Positions 53,260 through 64,000 of a DNA stretch of 64,000 nt are shown here, piece after piece. The position numbers and the translations under genes were made by a program. The notes below the pieces were generated by a model. It was given only the letters and a program-made list of their open reading frames with translations, made no database searches and was not told the origin of the DNA. The DNA is from Sycobia sp. Sy_11 (Eukaryota > Arthropoda > Insecta > Hymenoptera > Epichrysomallidae). The DNA lies in assembly GCA_018907035.1 (NCBI GenBank), contig JACCIC010000283.1:62001-126000 (forward strand), given 5' to 3'. Every line of letters starts with the position of its first letter. Positions within the stretch are counted from its first letter, which is position 1.

Positions 53260-54323
53260 GGAGTGTGAATAAGTCTTTCCCGTTTTTTGTAAGAGATGGC
53301 GCCACCAATACTGTGCGAGTATTCAATGGTTACATATGTCATAATCAAAGCTTATTCATATGTCAACAATTCCATACTAACACATTAGTTAAAATTTTTT
53401 CGCATCATAAATTTTTGATATCGTGAAAATGTCGAAATTCGAGCCGAGTCGACGTCATTTGCGGGAAGTTTCACTTTATTGGTTCAATTTGAAGAAATCT
53501 GCTGCGGAGACGCATCGATTGCTTCAGGAGGCTTATGGAGAAGGTTGTGTCGATGATTCAAGTGTTCACGGATGGTTTCGACACTTCAAAAGCGGTGATT
53601 TCGACGTGGAAGACAAGGAGCGTTCCGGGCGGCCGCAAATCTTTGAAGATCGAGAATTGGCGACTTTGCTTGATGAAGATTCTTGTCAAACGCAAGAAGA
53701 ACTTGCTGAAGCATTGGGAGTTGACCGAACAACCATTTCCAAGCGTTTGAAAGCCATGGGAATGATCCAAAAGCAAGGAAATTGGGTGCCGTACGAACTG
53801 AAGCTGAGAGACGTCGAACGGCGTTTTTTCACTTGCGAACAGCTGCTTCAGCGACATAAAAGAAAGGGTTTTCTGCATCGTATCGTGACTGGCGATGAAA
53901 AGTGGATACGTTAAGATAATCCGAAGCGAAGAAAATCATGGGGACTACCCGGCCATGCATCATCATTGGTATGTGTTGCACCGCCGGTGAAAACATACTT
54001 AGAAACGCTCAAATGGGAAGTCCTACCCCACCCGCCGTATAGTCCAGACGTTGCTCCGTCTGATTACCATCTCTTCAGATCGATGACGCATGGCCTGGCT
54101 GACCAGCACTTCCATTCCTACGAGGAAGCCAAAAAATGGGTGGATGACTGGATAGAGGCCAAACCGGTCGAATTTTTTCGCAACGGGATTCGTATGTTGC
54201 CAGAAAGATGGGAAAAAGTTGTTGCTAGCGATGGCCAATACTTTCAATAATTCATTTGTAACCATTTTTTCACAATAAAGGCTCAAAATTTGAAAAAAAA
54301 CGGGAAAGACTTATTCACATACC
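53260..54323 (+). mobile_element. Mariner element (C) with terminal inverted repeats, internally deleted
   Basis: 29-bp inverted ends (53260-53288 and 54295-54323) share GTGAATAAGTCTTTCCCG and differ at two positions. TA precedes the left end; the right end is followed by TG, so the TA duplication is mutated. Length 1,064 bp against ~1.3 kb for intact relatives. An AATAAA-type signal is near 54274. Ends are intact, so it could be moved in trans. Confidence 0.92.
53428..54250 (+). pseudogene. Mariner transposase with deleted catalytic core
   Basis: The N-terminal HTH (SRRHLREVSLYWFNLKKSAA), the second HTH (VDRTTISKRLKAMGM), WVPYELK and VTGDEKW with the first catalytic Asp are open. A Tyr codon has become TAA at 53912. 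After GLPGHASS near 53960 about 90 residues are missing, including the second Asp and the HDNARPH motif. The frame resumes at PPVKTYLETLKWEVLPHPPY, SPDVAPSDYHLF (third Asp) and ends PERWEKVVASDGQYFQ. Inactive by stop and deletion. Confidence 0.92.
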
Positions 54324-56759
54324 TGATACAATTGTAGAGAAATGAACATTTTAGTTAAAATTGCTAAATGCATCATACAAAAAAATATAAATAAACAGTA
54401 ACATTGGTATCGTTATTTTTAAACGATATACAAAGAAAGAAACACATTTATATATTTACTTCTATGAAAAGAAGATCGACATAATTGAAGACATTAACAC
54501 CTAAAACACAGGTACTATAGATACATCGGACGTTATTAATAGCATAATAACCTCATTTTAAGTACATCCTACTGATTATTTAAAGAAAAAAGGAAAGTAC
54601 ATACTTCAATGGTATACATATTCACGCGGCTCTCCCGCTATGCGATGTTTATCTCTACCTGTATAGTTAGCACCTAGTCTCGAGCAGAAGAGTCAGAGAG
54701 CTTATATTAGTGTGTGTGACTCGCGTCGTACGTCGTTTACACATTTTCGTGCTATATGTTTCCTTGAACCTGTTGTTATTTGCACTAATATTTTTCCTCT
54801 ACAGTTTTTCGCGTGCGGTATCGTGCACTGTTAATTAATATAATATATTGGTGTGTTATTTATTAACAATTTTTGCACGGCTGGGCTATACTTTGCGTAT
54901 TATAGCTAGTTCGCCGCAATTCCCTGTCTTTTCGGAAGCGTGGAACCTCTGATTCCCGAATTCCCGGTCCCGCTGGAAGAAGAGAGTAGACTCTTCATCG
55001 TAGACCTAGTTTTGCAGGGCCGCGCATTTTCTGAAAATGTTACATCATATGGTCTGTCTTATTCCATCATATGGAACTGGAATCGACGACACTTATCCAT
55101 GCAACATTTAACAATCTATGCACTGTTTCTTCACGGTGTTAGGTTGGAGTCTAGGATTCTAGCCCCTTCATGTAACGAGGCCTGCTCCTCTTCTTGTTGG
55201 TAGACCTTCTTTGTCAACGCGCACCTGCGGCGATAGTGAAATAGCCAAAACACCATAAGTCATAGACGAATCGGTATTCACAGTAGGTTCCGCAGTTCTT
55301 GCTCGCTGATGAGCAAGTCGCGCTGTACGCAGGTTAATTGTCGGTACAACATTTTAAAAATTTTCATTTTAACACAATTTTTAATGTTCCCTTTTCCTCT
55401 CAGGATAGCTTACGCGGTAGCGCCGGAATCAGTTTGCAAGGAAAGGGAGTTTTCCTGTGAAATCGGGAAAATAACCAAACTGAGTTCTTATTTATAAAAT
55501 AACACGAAGTATATTCTTAAATTAATATAAGTCACACGGAATGTATATATTTATAGCAGAATGCACACCTTTACTGATTCACAATTATTTAGTTTAATCC
55601 GCGTATTGGTTATAATATTTTCGCGCACTATCTATCTATTTATTGGGGTAGAGACAATTATGGTAAAACGAACCCTTCTGGTCTTTAACGAGGTATTTGC
55701 TCGTTGCTCGATATCTGTTAGTTCGTGGGTATGACTTAAAACGCCTTGGCCACCAAGTTTTTTTAGCAAGCACCAAAACATGTCAGAGACCGTGAATCCA
55801 GAATCACGACTTTGTTCGAGGCTAAAAGTGCGACCGCTGAGCTTGAACAGAGCGTCGTCCACGCACGATCAAGTACTCTTGAGTAATAGTAAGACCTCTG
55901 GCCGTAACTGGAGTGCCACGCAACCAGGATCGTGACTCTAATATTTAGGGTTTATGATAATATTCTTTTGCACGTATGTATTTGCACGTATATATAGAGT
56001 TTTATATTATTTAATTAAAATAGGGCACCCGAAGTGCATTGGCTAGTGCCTTTACTGTATTCTGATTTAGTAGGCGCGGAATTGCGATGTGTCTTTTCCA
56101 CGTTGGCTGTCGCTCGACCTCTGCTCTATCTCGTGATGCTCTCGAGTTCCTCTCTGCTCACCTGTGACCTAAGTTTGCGAGGCCGTTATATTCAATATTC
56201 GCGCTTGTATTATGTTTATTTCCATGCGTCTCAACTGCTAATTGATATCCTAGCCCGATTATTTTAATTTAGATTTTAATTATTTGAAATTAAAATCTTG
56301 CGCGTATTAGACTGTATTGATAGTAAAGCCTGATCGTCGTACATTAAAAATGTTTTATTGAAGAATTTGAACAGTTTATGCACTTCCTGTTCCGAAGGTG
56401 CAGTAATACTGTTCGAAATGGGGATTTTATTTTGATGTACATATTTCCTCTTCGGTTTTATATTAATAAATTTGTCTGTATCATTAATAAAATTAAATTC
56501 ATAAATTTTTATTTATCATTAAATTTGCGATTAGTTCGATTACTTTAATTAACAATTTAGTAATAGAATAAATGATTCTGTTAATTTCATAATTCGATTA
56601 CATTATTAATTTAAATATTCGTAGGTATTAAATTATACCTACGAATTCAACATATCAAATTAACATATTAAATTATACCTACGAATTAAACAAAATTCAA
56701 GATATCTTTCAAAAATCATTTATACCAAAGTATCAGGCCCATGAGTGTTTGTATTTTCG
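54324..56759. other. Unclassified DNA, no gene I can name
   Basis: Two GC-balanced blocks (54620-55210 and 56030-56270) with short open frames (54940-55203 is the longest at 87 codons) match nothing I recognise. A 28-bp stretch near 55905 resembles the tandem-repeat core at 51609-51975. Confidence 0.4.
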
Positions 56760-57205
56760 TCGTATTGCGCAGTGGTGCTCAATTGAGTACGGTAACCGTT
56801 TTTTCTGCACCAATCTATAAATCATTTTTGTCTACATAGCCTAAATATTAAGTTCGAACGAGCGAAATGACACATTGATTGAAAACTCATTTGAAGTCTT
56901 AATTGAAAACTTCATATAATTTTTCTAGATATACTTCAAATGTAGACGAAATAACGACGATGTCATCCAAATATCTGAATGCATATGGCGTCATCTCTGG
57001 CATAATCACTCTATTTGAAACGTAATCGGTGCTAAGTACCGACCAAACGGCATTAAATTCGAAAGACCCTTTCCTGCCACGATTAAGGTGTGGACGTTAA
57101 AACTACTTGCCAATATTCATTCATGTAGTCACGCGTCGACAGGTAACGAGCTCCTCTTAGTTTATTGACTTTTCAGCGGTCAACGCAGAATCGAGCTAGT
57201 CGACC
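56760..57205 (-). pseudogene. Gypsy RT fragment, out of normal order
   Basis: Minus-strand frames give FCVDR with stop then KVNKLRGARYLSTRDYM (family FCVDYRxLN, then DARYLSTID), and after a frameshift TPYAFRYLDDIVVIS with an intact YLDD box. Sequence decays toward 56760. Confidence 0.68.
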
Positions 57206-57232
57206 TAGCTAGTCGACACCTAGCTAGTCGAT
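57191..57232. repeat. Short CTAGCTAGTCGA repeats at the RNase H/RT junction
   Basis: AGCTAGTCGACCTAGCTAGT and related units repeat about three times exactly where the two rearranged gypsy segments meet. Confidence 0.8.
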
Positions 57233-57560
57233 CGGATGAATTTTCGATTTTGTCTAGCCATCGTATGGATAGGTGTTCGGTGATGACGGTACAATGGCAC
57301 TACTTTGAGTATCAGAGGGATTTTCAAATCTCTCAATTCACGGCTAAACATTGCAGTTTCGTTTCCAAGTAGTTTTTCTTGGGTTTCGACAGGGTGCGGC
57401 TGGCGTAGACTAGGACTTGTTCTCCGTGATCGGTTTCGTGTGTGAGCACAGCACCCAATCCCTCCATGTTGGCGGCTGTCTGTAGCATAAAGGGGCATTC
57501 CCAATCCAGACAAGCTAGTACGGGGATATCGGTCGCTCCAGATGCAGTCGACAGTGAGAT
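57233..57560 (-). pseudogene. Gypsy RNase H fragment
   Basis: Minus-strand translation contains MEGLGAVLTHETDHGEQVLV, YASRTLSKPKKNYLETKLQC and later SIRWLDKIENSSDRLAR. The first catalytic Asp (TDAS) is replaced (QTAAN). Stops follow CLAVN. Confidence 0.75.
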
Positions 57561-57671
57561 ACCGTCTTATCCACAGAATGAACAAAATTTGCTCGGTCGG
57601 TTACGGCATTCAAATCGGACATGGCCACGTTACACAGCGTAAGCAGTCTGCCGAGCGGTTATACGATCAAT

Positions 57672-58238
57672 TTACCACCATAACCTACTCGGAGTGGGGC
57701 GCCCGACTGGGCGCACTTTTTCTCCGTCGGCATATTTCTGTGTGTCCTCGATTTCCTCGGCTCTCTGGACCAGCTCATTAATCGTCTTGAGAGGAGACAG
57801 GTGAAGGTTTGGGCGAACGTCGGCGCGCATATTGCCGAGGCCTAAGCATAAGTGTACATAGGGCCGTGGTGTCGTTCTGCTTCTGTATTCTTTTGGCGAT
57901 TTGATGAGCGAGTAGTCATCGCATAAAATATCGTCGTCGGTCACAAAGTACTCTCTAGCGCGCTCTTAGAATTCTTCGCAGTTCTGAATTTCGTCCCGAG
58001 TGTTATGGAACCACTGCAGAGATACACGTTGAGCATTTCCGGGGTCCTTGTAGTGTGTACTATGTGGAGTATTCGTATGCCGTTCGGAGTTCGAAAGCGT
58101 TTCGAGAAACGTATGGATGTCGTGTCCGTCGAAATGACAGTTCCATTTACGGAATTGGTCCAATCTCTTGGTACTTTCGTTAGGGAGCGCTACCGGCACG
58201 TGTGGGTAGGGCGCCCTATAACCGTTTGGTGGAGGCAC
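57672..58238 (-). pseudogene. Gypsy Gag capsid fragment
   Basis: Two frames: KRLDQFRKWNCHFDGHDIHTF and QWFHNTRDEI (capsid N-terminal region), then LHLSPLKTINELVQRAEEIE (capsid C-terminal end). Both are typical of the Ty3/gypsy Gag type seen at 31749-33629. Confidence 0.72.
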
Positions 58239-58667
58239 TGTTCACCAGTCTATGTTCGACGGGATGTTGTTCTGGAATAATGTCGACAACGCTGCCTTTG
58301 CACCTCGCGGTTCCTTCATATTCGACGGCATGACTGCGTATCCCATTATGTGTTTTTCCTACCTCGATAGCTCGACGGCTCAAGTACGGCTCGCTTGTTC
58401 TTGAAAATCGAGATCTTCTTTAGGTTTTTGTGAAATTACGGGAGGGCTTTAGCGTAGTTGATTAGCCGCAGTCGTATTTCTTGCAGCGATTATTCTGCGT
58501 CGATGTTCCTGTTCTCTAGTTCTGAGGTAACTTTAGCTTTCTTCAGTCCATATATCCATGCTACTGCTATTGTTCTGGGGATCATCCACTATACAAGTTT
58601 CAATTGTAATTACGATTACAAGTGGTTTGTGCGAATACCAGTGTGTGTCAAATTACCAATTTACACA

Positions 58668-58688
58668 GGTCCCTGTTCATGGACGCCA
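58668..58688 (-). other. Primer-binding site of the decayed gypsy element
   Basis: TGGCGTCCATGAACAGGGAC on the minus strand directly follows an LTR end ...CCGTTACA (58689 on). Confidence 0.65.
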
Positions 58689-59060
58689 TGTAACGGTACG
58701 ACTACTGCGGTCGGAGGCTTCAGCGGAAGCCAGGGTTCGAGATTAGTAGGACAGTGTACCAGATTGCATCAAGTCTCTCTGTGTGCTCACGTATAAGCTC
58801 TCCCGAGAGGCGACGTTTCGGCAGTAGCGCGGTGGCCGCTCGGTAATGCGTGCCGTGATAGAGCGAGTATTCCACCGCCGGCTGCGCAGTGACGATCCAC
58901 GGAAGTCTCCCCGGCTTGGCCGGCATGGTGGAGCTTACGAGCTGCTCATTAGCTGCGCTGTGTTCTTGGCGGCGGTCAGCTATTATTGGCGGCGGTGCGG
59001 TTCGTGGCTCTTCCGAGCTATTTGCCAGCACTGCAATAAGGTTTCTTCATTCATTGTGCA
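58689..59060 (-). repeat. 5' LTR remnant of the decayed gypsy element
   Basis: GC-rich block beginning (plus strand) TGTAACGGTACG, parallel to TGTAACGGTGCG of the young element. The outer boundary is not visible and the end coordinate is approximate. Confidence 0.5.
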
Positions 59061-60094
59061 ATCCAAACTTCATACCGATTTCTCTGAGCCGTTTACACAC
59101 ATATGAACTAACTTATAGAACTAATGTCTAGGAGTGCTACCACTTCATGATCACTTGCATAAAATGTCGAATGTCTAACTCTGCTCGACGGTGAGCCGAG
59201 CTGGGTTCGACATGAGTCCGAAAGGTAGGGTGGTTTCTGTTCGATGACACTTAAAGTGACGAGTATACATTTCGTCATAGCTATAGTACGAACAAAAATT
59301 TTTTTGCATGCTTCCACACTTAAAACGATCATGTCCACTTTGATTGCAATTCCGATTATATCCAGATAGTATATGACGATTTAAATGACTATGTTCACTG
59401 GGAAGCATATAGAATTTTATGAAGTCCTCTTATAGTTCAATTAAAGTTCTAAAATTCGAGGCGTAATTACTATGGCATAGCTGTGCATCACTTCTCAGCA
59501 ATTCGGGATTTCCATTCAGAATTGGTTGACCGGGCAGGCTGTAAGATCTTGAAGCTCATTATTCCTTACTAGAAATGAATATAGATTCTTTTCACGAAAA
59601 TGATAATTCCACTTCCTTTTCTAAAGTGCACATGAAAAGAAGGAAGTTCGGGCGCCATGTTCATTATCCTCTTCTGATATTATGCGCCATATTCGTATTT
59701 TATAAACAAGAATACTGTGTAGATTATTATGGAATAGGGAAAAATAATTCTTAAATTCTAAAACTCAACAGGCCTTAGCAACTGTTCGCTTTAGTCGCCA
59801 CCAGATACTTTTATAGTCATTCGAATATGCTCCTTTATTTTTGAATGATGAATTATAATTTTGCGGGAAAAAAATTATTTTCTTATTCGAGAGATAATTT
59901 TTATTTCAAACATTAATAAAATAGTTGATCACTGGTGATGAAAAAATAATGTTCGTAAGTACTTTAGTATATGAGATATAAAAAAAAAAATGTTAGTAGA
60001 AGGCGAAATTGAGAAAGTTATCTTAAATTTTTAAATAGTTATATTTAAGAGGTTAATTTAAAGTTTCTGTTCAGATCATTACCTTAATTATAAG
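59061..60094. other. No recognisable gene
   Basis: A Cys/His-containing minus frame at 59175-59408 is suggestive of a decayed zinc-finger protein but too short and irregular to call. Confidence 0.4.
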
Positions 60095-60144
60095 TCGAAA
60101 TTTGAGCCGAGTCGACGTCATTTGCGGGAAGTTTCACTTTATTG
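60095..60144 (+). repeat. 50-bp mariner (C-type) transposase fragment
   Basis: One mismatch over 50 bp with 53429-53478 of the mariner at 53260, covering the first codons after the start. It ends abruptly against the LINE at 60145. Confidence 0.85.
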
Positions 60145-60895
60145 CCTTCCAGTTTTTAGGTGATTCCAGCATTATTGATATAATGCTCTCTGGTCTTATC
60201 GGCTTATTAATGGTGTTAATCAATTGCGCACGTTGTATTCTAAAACGGAGGCAGCTCACTAATATGTGCTCAGCATCTCCAACCAATGTCGGACAGATGG
60301 GGCAGAAGTCATTATTATCCAGGTGAAAGCGGTGGAAATAGAGAAGAAATAGAACCTAAAACAACCCTGTCCAATCAGCAACTGGGTTAGGTGGAAATCT
60401 AGTTCCCCGTGTATCCTGTTGATCCATCTTTGTATGTCTGGGAGGACACGATAAGTCCATCGGCCTTTGTTAGAAACGTTTTTGCCATATTTCTATAGAA
60501 CGATGACGTTCCACCTTTTTAGCCCCTTGTAGAGAAACCACTGCGGCCTTATATATGTTGTGCAGCCTAGCCAGTTTATCTGCAGCTAAATTGAAAGGAA
60601 GTGGATACTGTCCTGTAACCACTAATAATAAGTATACAGGAGCGGCGACGGGCCGCAATGGCCAGCTCACAAGACGATTTAATTCCACGTGCATGACGTA
60701 CATGCACCAATATTAGGCATGAGCCGACACAAGGCAACTGCAACTCGTTGCGCTTTTTCATCAGATATCTTTAGATGCTCTTTGAAGTTTAACCTGACAT
60801 CAAGCTGTACACCCAAGTATCGTAAAGATGGCGAAAAACTAATGCGGCAGCTACCAACTTTAAGAATAATTATGTTATGTACCAGGCGGTTGTGA
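60145..60895 (-). pseudogene. LINE ORF2 C-terminal region (copy D)
   Basis: Minus-strand fragments include SPSLRYLGVQLDVRLNFKEH, LHNIYKAAVVSLQGAKKVER and near 60300 a Cys-x2-Cys, His, Cys finger (FCPICPTLVGDAEHIL region). Broken by stops. Confidence 0.68.
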
Positions 60896-60899
60896 AATC

Positions 60900-61923
60900 C
60901 TCAACACGCCATCATACATAATATTCCACAATATAGGTCCCATAACCGAACCCTGGGGGACTCCTGCAGTAACCTTATGCAGGATACCTATATAATGCCT
61001 TCAGCCGTTCGATATCATATTATCCTATTCTCAAAGTAATTGGCCAACACATTCTCTAGATGACCAGGTACACCGAACTCTTTAAGAGAATTCATAATAG
61101 AAGACCAACGCGCTGAGTTGAAGGCATTCTTGACATCTAGAGCAACAATGGCACAATATTTTTTAGTGCCACCTTTCTTTCTCTTATCACTGACTGTATT
61201 TCTTGCGGTACACACTACCAGTTTAATAGCATCGACTGTTGATTTCGATTTCCGAAATCCAAATTGGCGTGAGGATAAGCCGTGCAATCCTTCAGTGAAT
61301 GCTTCCAGTCGGCTACATATTATTTTTTCAAATATTTTACATACCGAATCGAGCATACACAATGGCCTGCATGATGACGGATCAAGTGGCTTATTGCCCT
61401 TACGTAACAGAACTAACCTTTGAGTTTTCCAGCAATCAGGAAAAATTCCCTCAAGAAGACAAGCATTATATACTTTTAGAAATATAGATGGGTTCTTCTA
61501 TATAGCCAACTTAATTGCAGCATTAGGGATACTATCAGGGCCAGGGGCAACACTGTCTCTAATCTTAGCGTAAGCATTATGTAGTTCCATCTCTGTTATA
61601 GGAGGTATATCGTCCGAGTGTTGCGTGCGCAGTATAGTCCCTTGGGTGTCATTAGGAAAAAGATCGGAAACAATCTTATCAATCAATACCATGCTAGTGG
61701 GTTGCATTGATGCCCTACTCAATTGTGCCATGACTGTTTTGTATGGTCGTCCCCATAAGTCATTGTTGGCCTCTGCGCACAGTTCAAGCCAGCATCGACG
61801 CTTGCTTGCTTTAATGGCCTTGACAAACGCTGTTTGTGCTTCTTTAAATAAACTATTAAACGTATCATAGTGAATGCGGGCTCTTTGGGCAAATCTACGT
61901 GCGCGATGAAATTGCTTGCACAA
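60900..61923 (-). pseudogene. LINE reverse transcriptase (copy D)
   Basis: KASKRRCWLELCAEANNDLW, LFPNDTQG, RDSVAPGPDSIPNAAIKLA, QFGFRKSKSTVDAIKLV and IVALDVKNAFNSARWSSI are clear. Downstream the frame shifts, and the sequence passes from the region before the YADD box straight to the thumb, so the catalytic Asp pair is lost. Confidence 0.8.
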
Positions 61924-62118
61924 TTCTGCAATTTCATTTGTCCACCAGTAGATAGATTGACGATGTTTAAATCAGCTCTTAGAACTAGTCATCGATGCAT
62001 CACATGCTTCAGAGATATGCTTCATGAGTGCTTTTGCCAGATGACCTGGTGCACCATATTCTACAGGCTCTTCTGATATGATAATGGCAAACACTTCACA
62101 GTCTAGGAATCTGATGTT

Positions 62119-62571
62119 CTATTTCTGTGTGGGCATCCACCCATTGCATTTGTTCTTCACTTTTTTCTCTGCAATCTCATACAAGATCGCATTGTGATTA
62201 ATCGCCCTGTGAGTGTAAAGGTCGCTTACTCTCCAATTAAGGATCTGCTGAATCAGGTCATCACTGGCGAATGTTAGATCAACGACTGATTGTTTATCTT
62301 TCCTAATGAAAGTGGATTCAAATCCTTTATTAATCACGTGGAGTTGAAGACAATTAAGGCCATCAAGCAACATACTACCTCTGTTATTTGTTGAAGCACT
62401 TTCCCAAGCTGTGGACCACGCGTTAAAATCGCTAGCGATTAATAATGGTTTCTTATCCATGGCCTCATAAACTAATTTAGCTACAAGAATTTCAAACTGC
62501 TTGTCCGTCAAACTTGGAGAAGCATATACATTAAAGACGTATATTTCTTGTATTTTAGCCCAGGATATCAA
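62119..62571 (-). pseudogene. LINE endonuclease (copy D)
   Basis: 150 open codons: VFNVYASPSLTDKQFEIL, LLIASDFNAWSTAW (D-F-N), VDLTFASDDL, ILNWRVSD and RAINHNAILYEI, where the catalytic S-D-H reads I-N-H. The missing Asp makes it inactive. Confidence 0.8.
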
Positions 62572-62827
62572 TTCGCTCCGATGACTAGATTGCTTTAGTA
62601 CCTGTCTATTTTGACCAATCCAGAGGGCCGCTGTATTGCTTGTATCACTTATTTAGCGCTGTGGTCTGTCCCTGTCACGACATGGTTCGGAGATTACAGG
62701 AATCTCTATTCTTAGCTTCTTTATTGACTGCTTCAACAGGTCATGGGCCGGTACGTAATCGTTAGTATTCAGTTAGAGTATGCTCATGTTTTATGTCTAT
62801 TTAAAAACTCCACGGTGATCGGGCACT

Positions 62828-62861
62828 CTGTGTGTGTATGTGTGTGTGTGCGTGCGCGCGC

Positions 62862-62924
<63 letters not shown>
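62828..62924. repeat. (TG)n(CG)n(TG)n microsatellite
   Basis: Alternating purine-pyrimidine tract of ~97 bp: TG units, about ten CG units (62854-62875), then TG units again. A smaller GTGCGTGCGCGCGCACGCA palindrome is at 62992-63010. Confidence 0.95.
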
Positions 62925-62928
<4 letters not shown>

Positions 62929-63297
62929 TTTCTTTAACTTAAGACTGATGTTCGTATATCGATCTCCTCATTTTGACATATTGTAACGTGTGTGCGTGCG
63001 CGCGCACGCATAAATAATATTAATAATTAATCTGTAGATATATATATATATATATACAATAATCACTTTTTATTATCTCGTACAATATGATATAAAAGTC
63101 CTTTCTGATTCTATCTTTAAAGCAGTTGTTTGCAAGAAAAAAAAGACCATTCAAAAACTCTCTGCTACAATTTCTATTAAACCTAATTTCCTTCCTTATA
63201 AATCCCGTGACCTCCAGGCATTCCACATTTCTTGTCAAGTGACTCCTAATGACTTTTTTTGCATTTGATATGAGTTCTTAGGAAGTAATTTATCTAT

Positions 63298-63460
63298 TTC
63301 GAATTCTTTGAACAATTTTCTCTTTCGCCGCCGTGGCAGTCTTCGATATCAATATCACCATTCTTAAAATATTGAAACCACTTACGATACGTTCTTTTGC
63401 TAAAACTAGTCTTACCGTAAGCACTTGTATATATACACATAATAGCTGCAGTTTTTACTT
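63298..63460 (-). pseudogene. Mariner transposase N-terminal fragment
   Basis: On the minus strand: KTAAIMCIYTSAYGKTSFSK, then RTYRKWFQYFKNGDIDIEDC and HGGERENCSKN. This is the first helix-turn-helix of a mariner transposase (family pattern W-F-x-x-F-K-N-G-D-F-D-x-E-D). Only ~50 residues remain, and flanks show no terminal repeats. It is a different subfamily from the element at 53260. Confidence 0.8.
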
Positions 63461-64000
63461 GTAAATGGAAAATTACAGCAGATATTTTCAGTATTATTTT
63501 ATATGGGTGGTTAAATTTTATCCATAATGTAGTGTTTCTATTATTTATCTTGCTTTATAGTATGTTTTGTCGTTTTAAACAATATTCACCTTGGTTTGGC
63601 CGGGCCTGGGTTGACTAAACCTAATTAACCTAACTAACCTATTATCTAATGTGTCGTTGATCTGCCCGTGCCGGTCTGGTCACTTCTGCGTTTTCTGCCC
63701 GATGGCAGTAACAGTTTTCCGCTAGGAGGATGCGGGGACTAAAGCCGAGAAGATGACCTATTGATGTTTGAGGACTAAGATTTAATGGAGCACTAAGAAC
63801 ATAAAGCACATGTAAATTCTTACAGCGAAGCTTGTGTCAATCGGCGGAGACCGGGATATAGACTTCAATATAGTTGATAAAAAATGATAAATATCGTTAA
63901 TCTCATTACTACCAGTGTAAATGTAGCTTATTATTTGTATTGACAAGATTCGGTATTGAGTTAAAGGTTAAAAGTTCGCTTAAGCCTAACACAAATTTTT
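63461..64000. other. No recognisable gene
   Basis: Non-coding sequence to the window end. Confidence 0.5.

Larger units (their letters stand above)
56760..59060 (-). mobile_element. Decayed, rearranged Ty3/gypsy element
   Basis: Read on the minus strand: LTR remnant (from 58689 up), PBS, Gag (58238-57672), RNase H (57560-57230), then RT (57205-56760). RNase H before RT is the reverse of normal order. LTR end and PBS resemble the young element at 26868-36096 (both ...CCGTTACA then TGGCG), so it is an older relative of that lineage. Confidence 0.72.
60145..62700 (-). mobile_element. R1-like LINE copy D (minus), decayed
   Basis: Minus-strand ORF2 pieces: endonuclease (62571-62119), linker and RT (61923-60900), thumb and C-terminal finger region (60900-60145). 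A deletion removes the YADD box. It represents a different subfamily from copies A-C. Confidence 0.8.

Noticed and set aside
59175..59408. Cys/His-rich minus frame suggestive of zinc fingers
   Set aside because: Spacing of Cys and His does not fit a C2H2 array, and there is no longer context.
63616..63645. AACCTAATTAACCTAACTAACCT, similar to the insect telomere repeat (CCTAA)n
   Set aside because: Only three imperfect units over 25 bp, with no array; chance similarity is adequate.

Overview
This window is eukaryotic and looks like a transposon-dense intergenic or intronic stretch of an arthropod genome, most likely an insect and possibly an ant or other hymenopteran. The background is AT-rich, host coding sequence is limited to isolated spliced exons, and the elements are Ty3/gypsy, Penelope-like, R1-type and jockey-type LINEs, several mariner subfamilies and an endogenous virus-like cluster. 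The species call is inference. I recognise one host gene exon: 3414-3609 (-), branched-chain 2-oxoacid dehydrogenase E1 alpha. Two more exon-like segments (38133-38206 + and 40072-40200 -) have splice sites, but I do not know their genes.

Layout. 1-3259: 3' half of a decayed Ty3/gypsy element (copy A) with polypurine tract and 3' LTR. 3414-3609: host exon. 7695-11827: a complete Penelope-like element (PLE) with a target-site duplication, two 1,159-bp inverted arms, an intact 819-codon RT plus GIY-YIG ORF, and a hammerhead ribozyme in each arm. 12480-16800: second gypsy copy of the family at 1-3259 (copy B). 17090-17866: mariner remnant. 17880-20480: degraded virus-like cluster (packaging ATPase, PLA2-domain protein, adenain-like protease, capsid-like protein), split by a PLE end. 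22370-23960: jockey-like LINE relic. 24376-25290: irritans-like mariner relic. 26868-36096: a young, structurally intact Ty3/gypsy element on the minus strand with near-identical LTRs, gag and pol ORFs, PBS, PPT and a GGGAAAC slippery site. 36361-37915: deleted mariner and PLE fragments. 41665-50395: three R1-type LINE copies (+, -, +), the first two tail to tail across an (ATT)n array. 51609-51975: complex tandem repeat. 53260-54323: mariner with clear terminal inverted repeats and a deleted catalytic core. 56760-59060: scrambled gypsy relic (-). 60145-62700: another LINE (-). 63298-63460: mariner N-terminal fragment.

Only two elements look recently active: the PLE at 7710-11812 (arms virtually identical, long TSD) and the gypsy element at 26868-36096 (three substitutions seen between ~940-bp LTRs, open gag and pol). 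Almost everything else carries stops, frameshifts and deletions. The observations most worth following are the PLE-borne ribozymes in a long inverted repeat, the clustered virus-like genes, and the LRR-like third ORF in the gypsy family of copies A and B.
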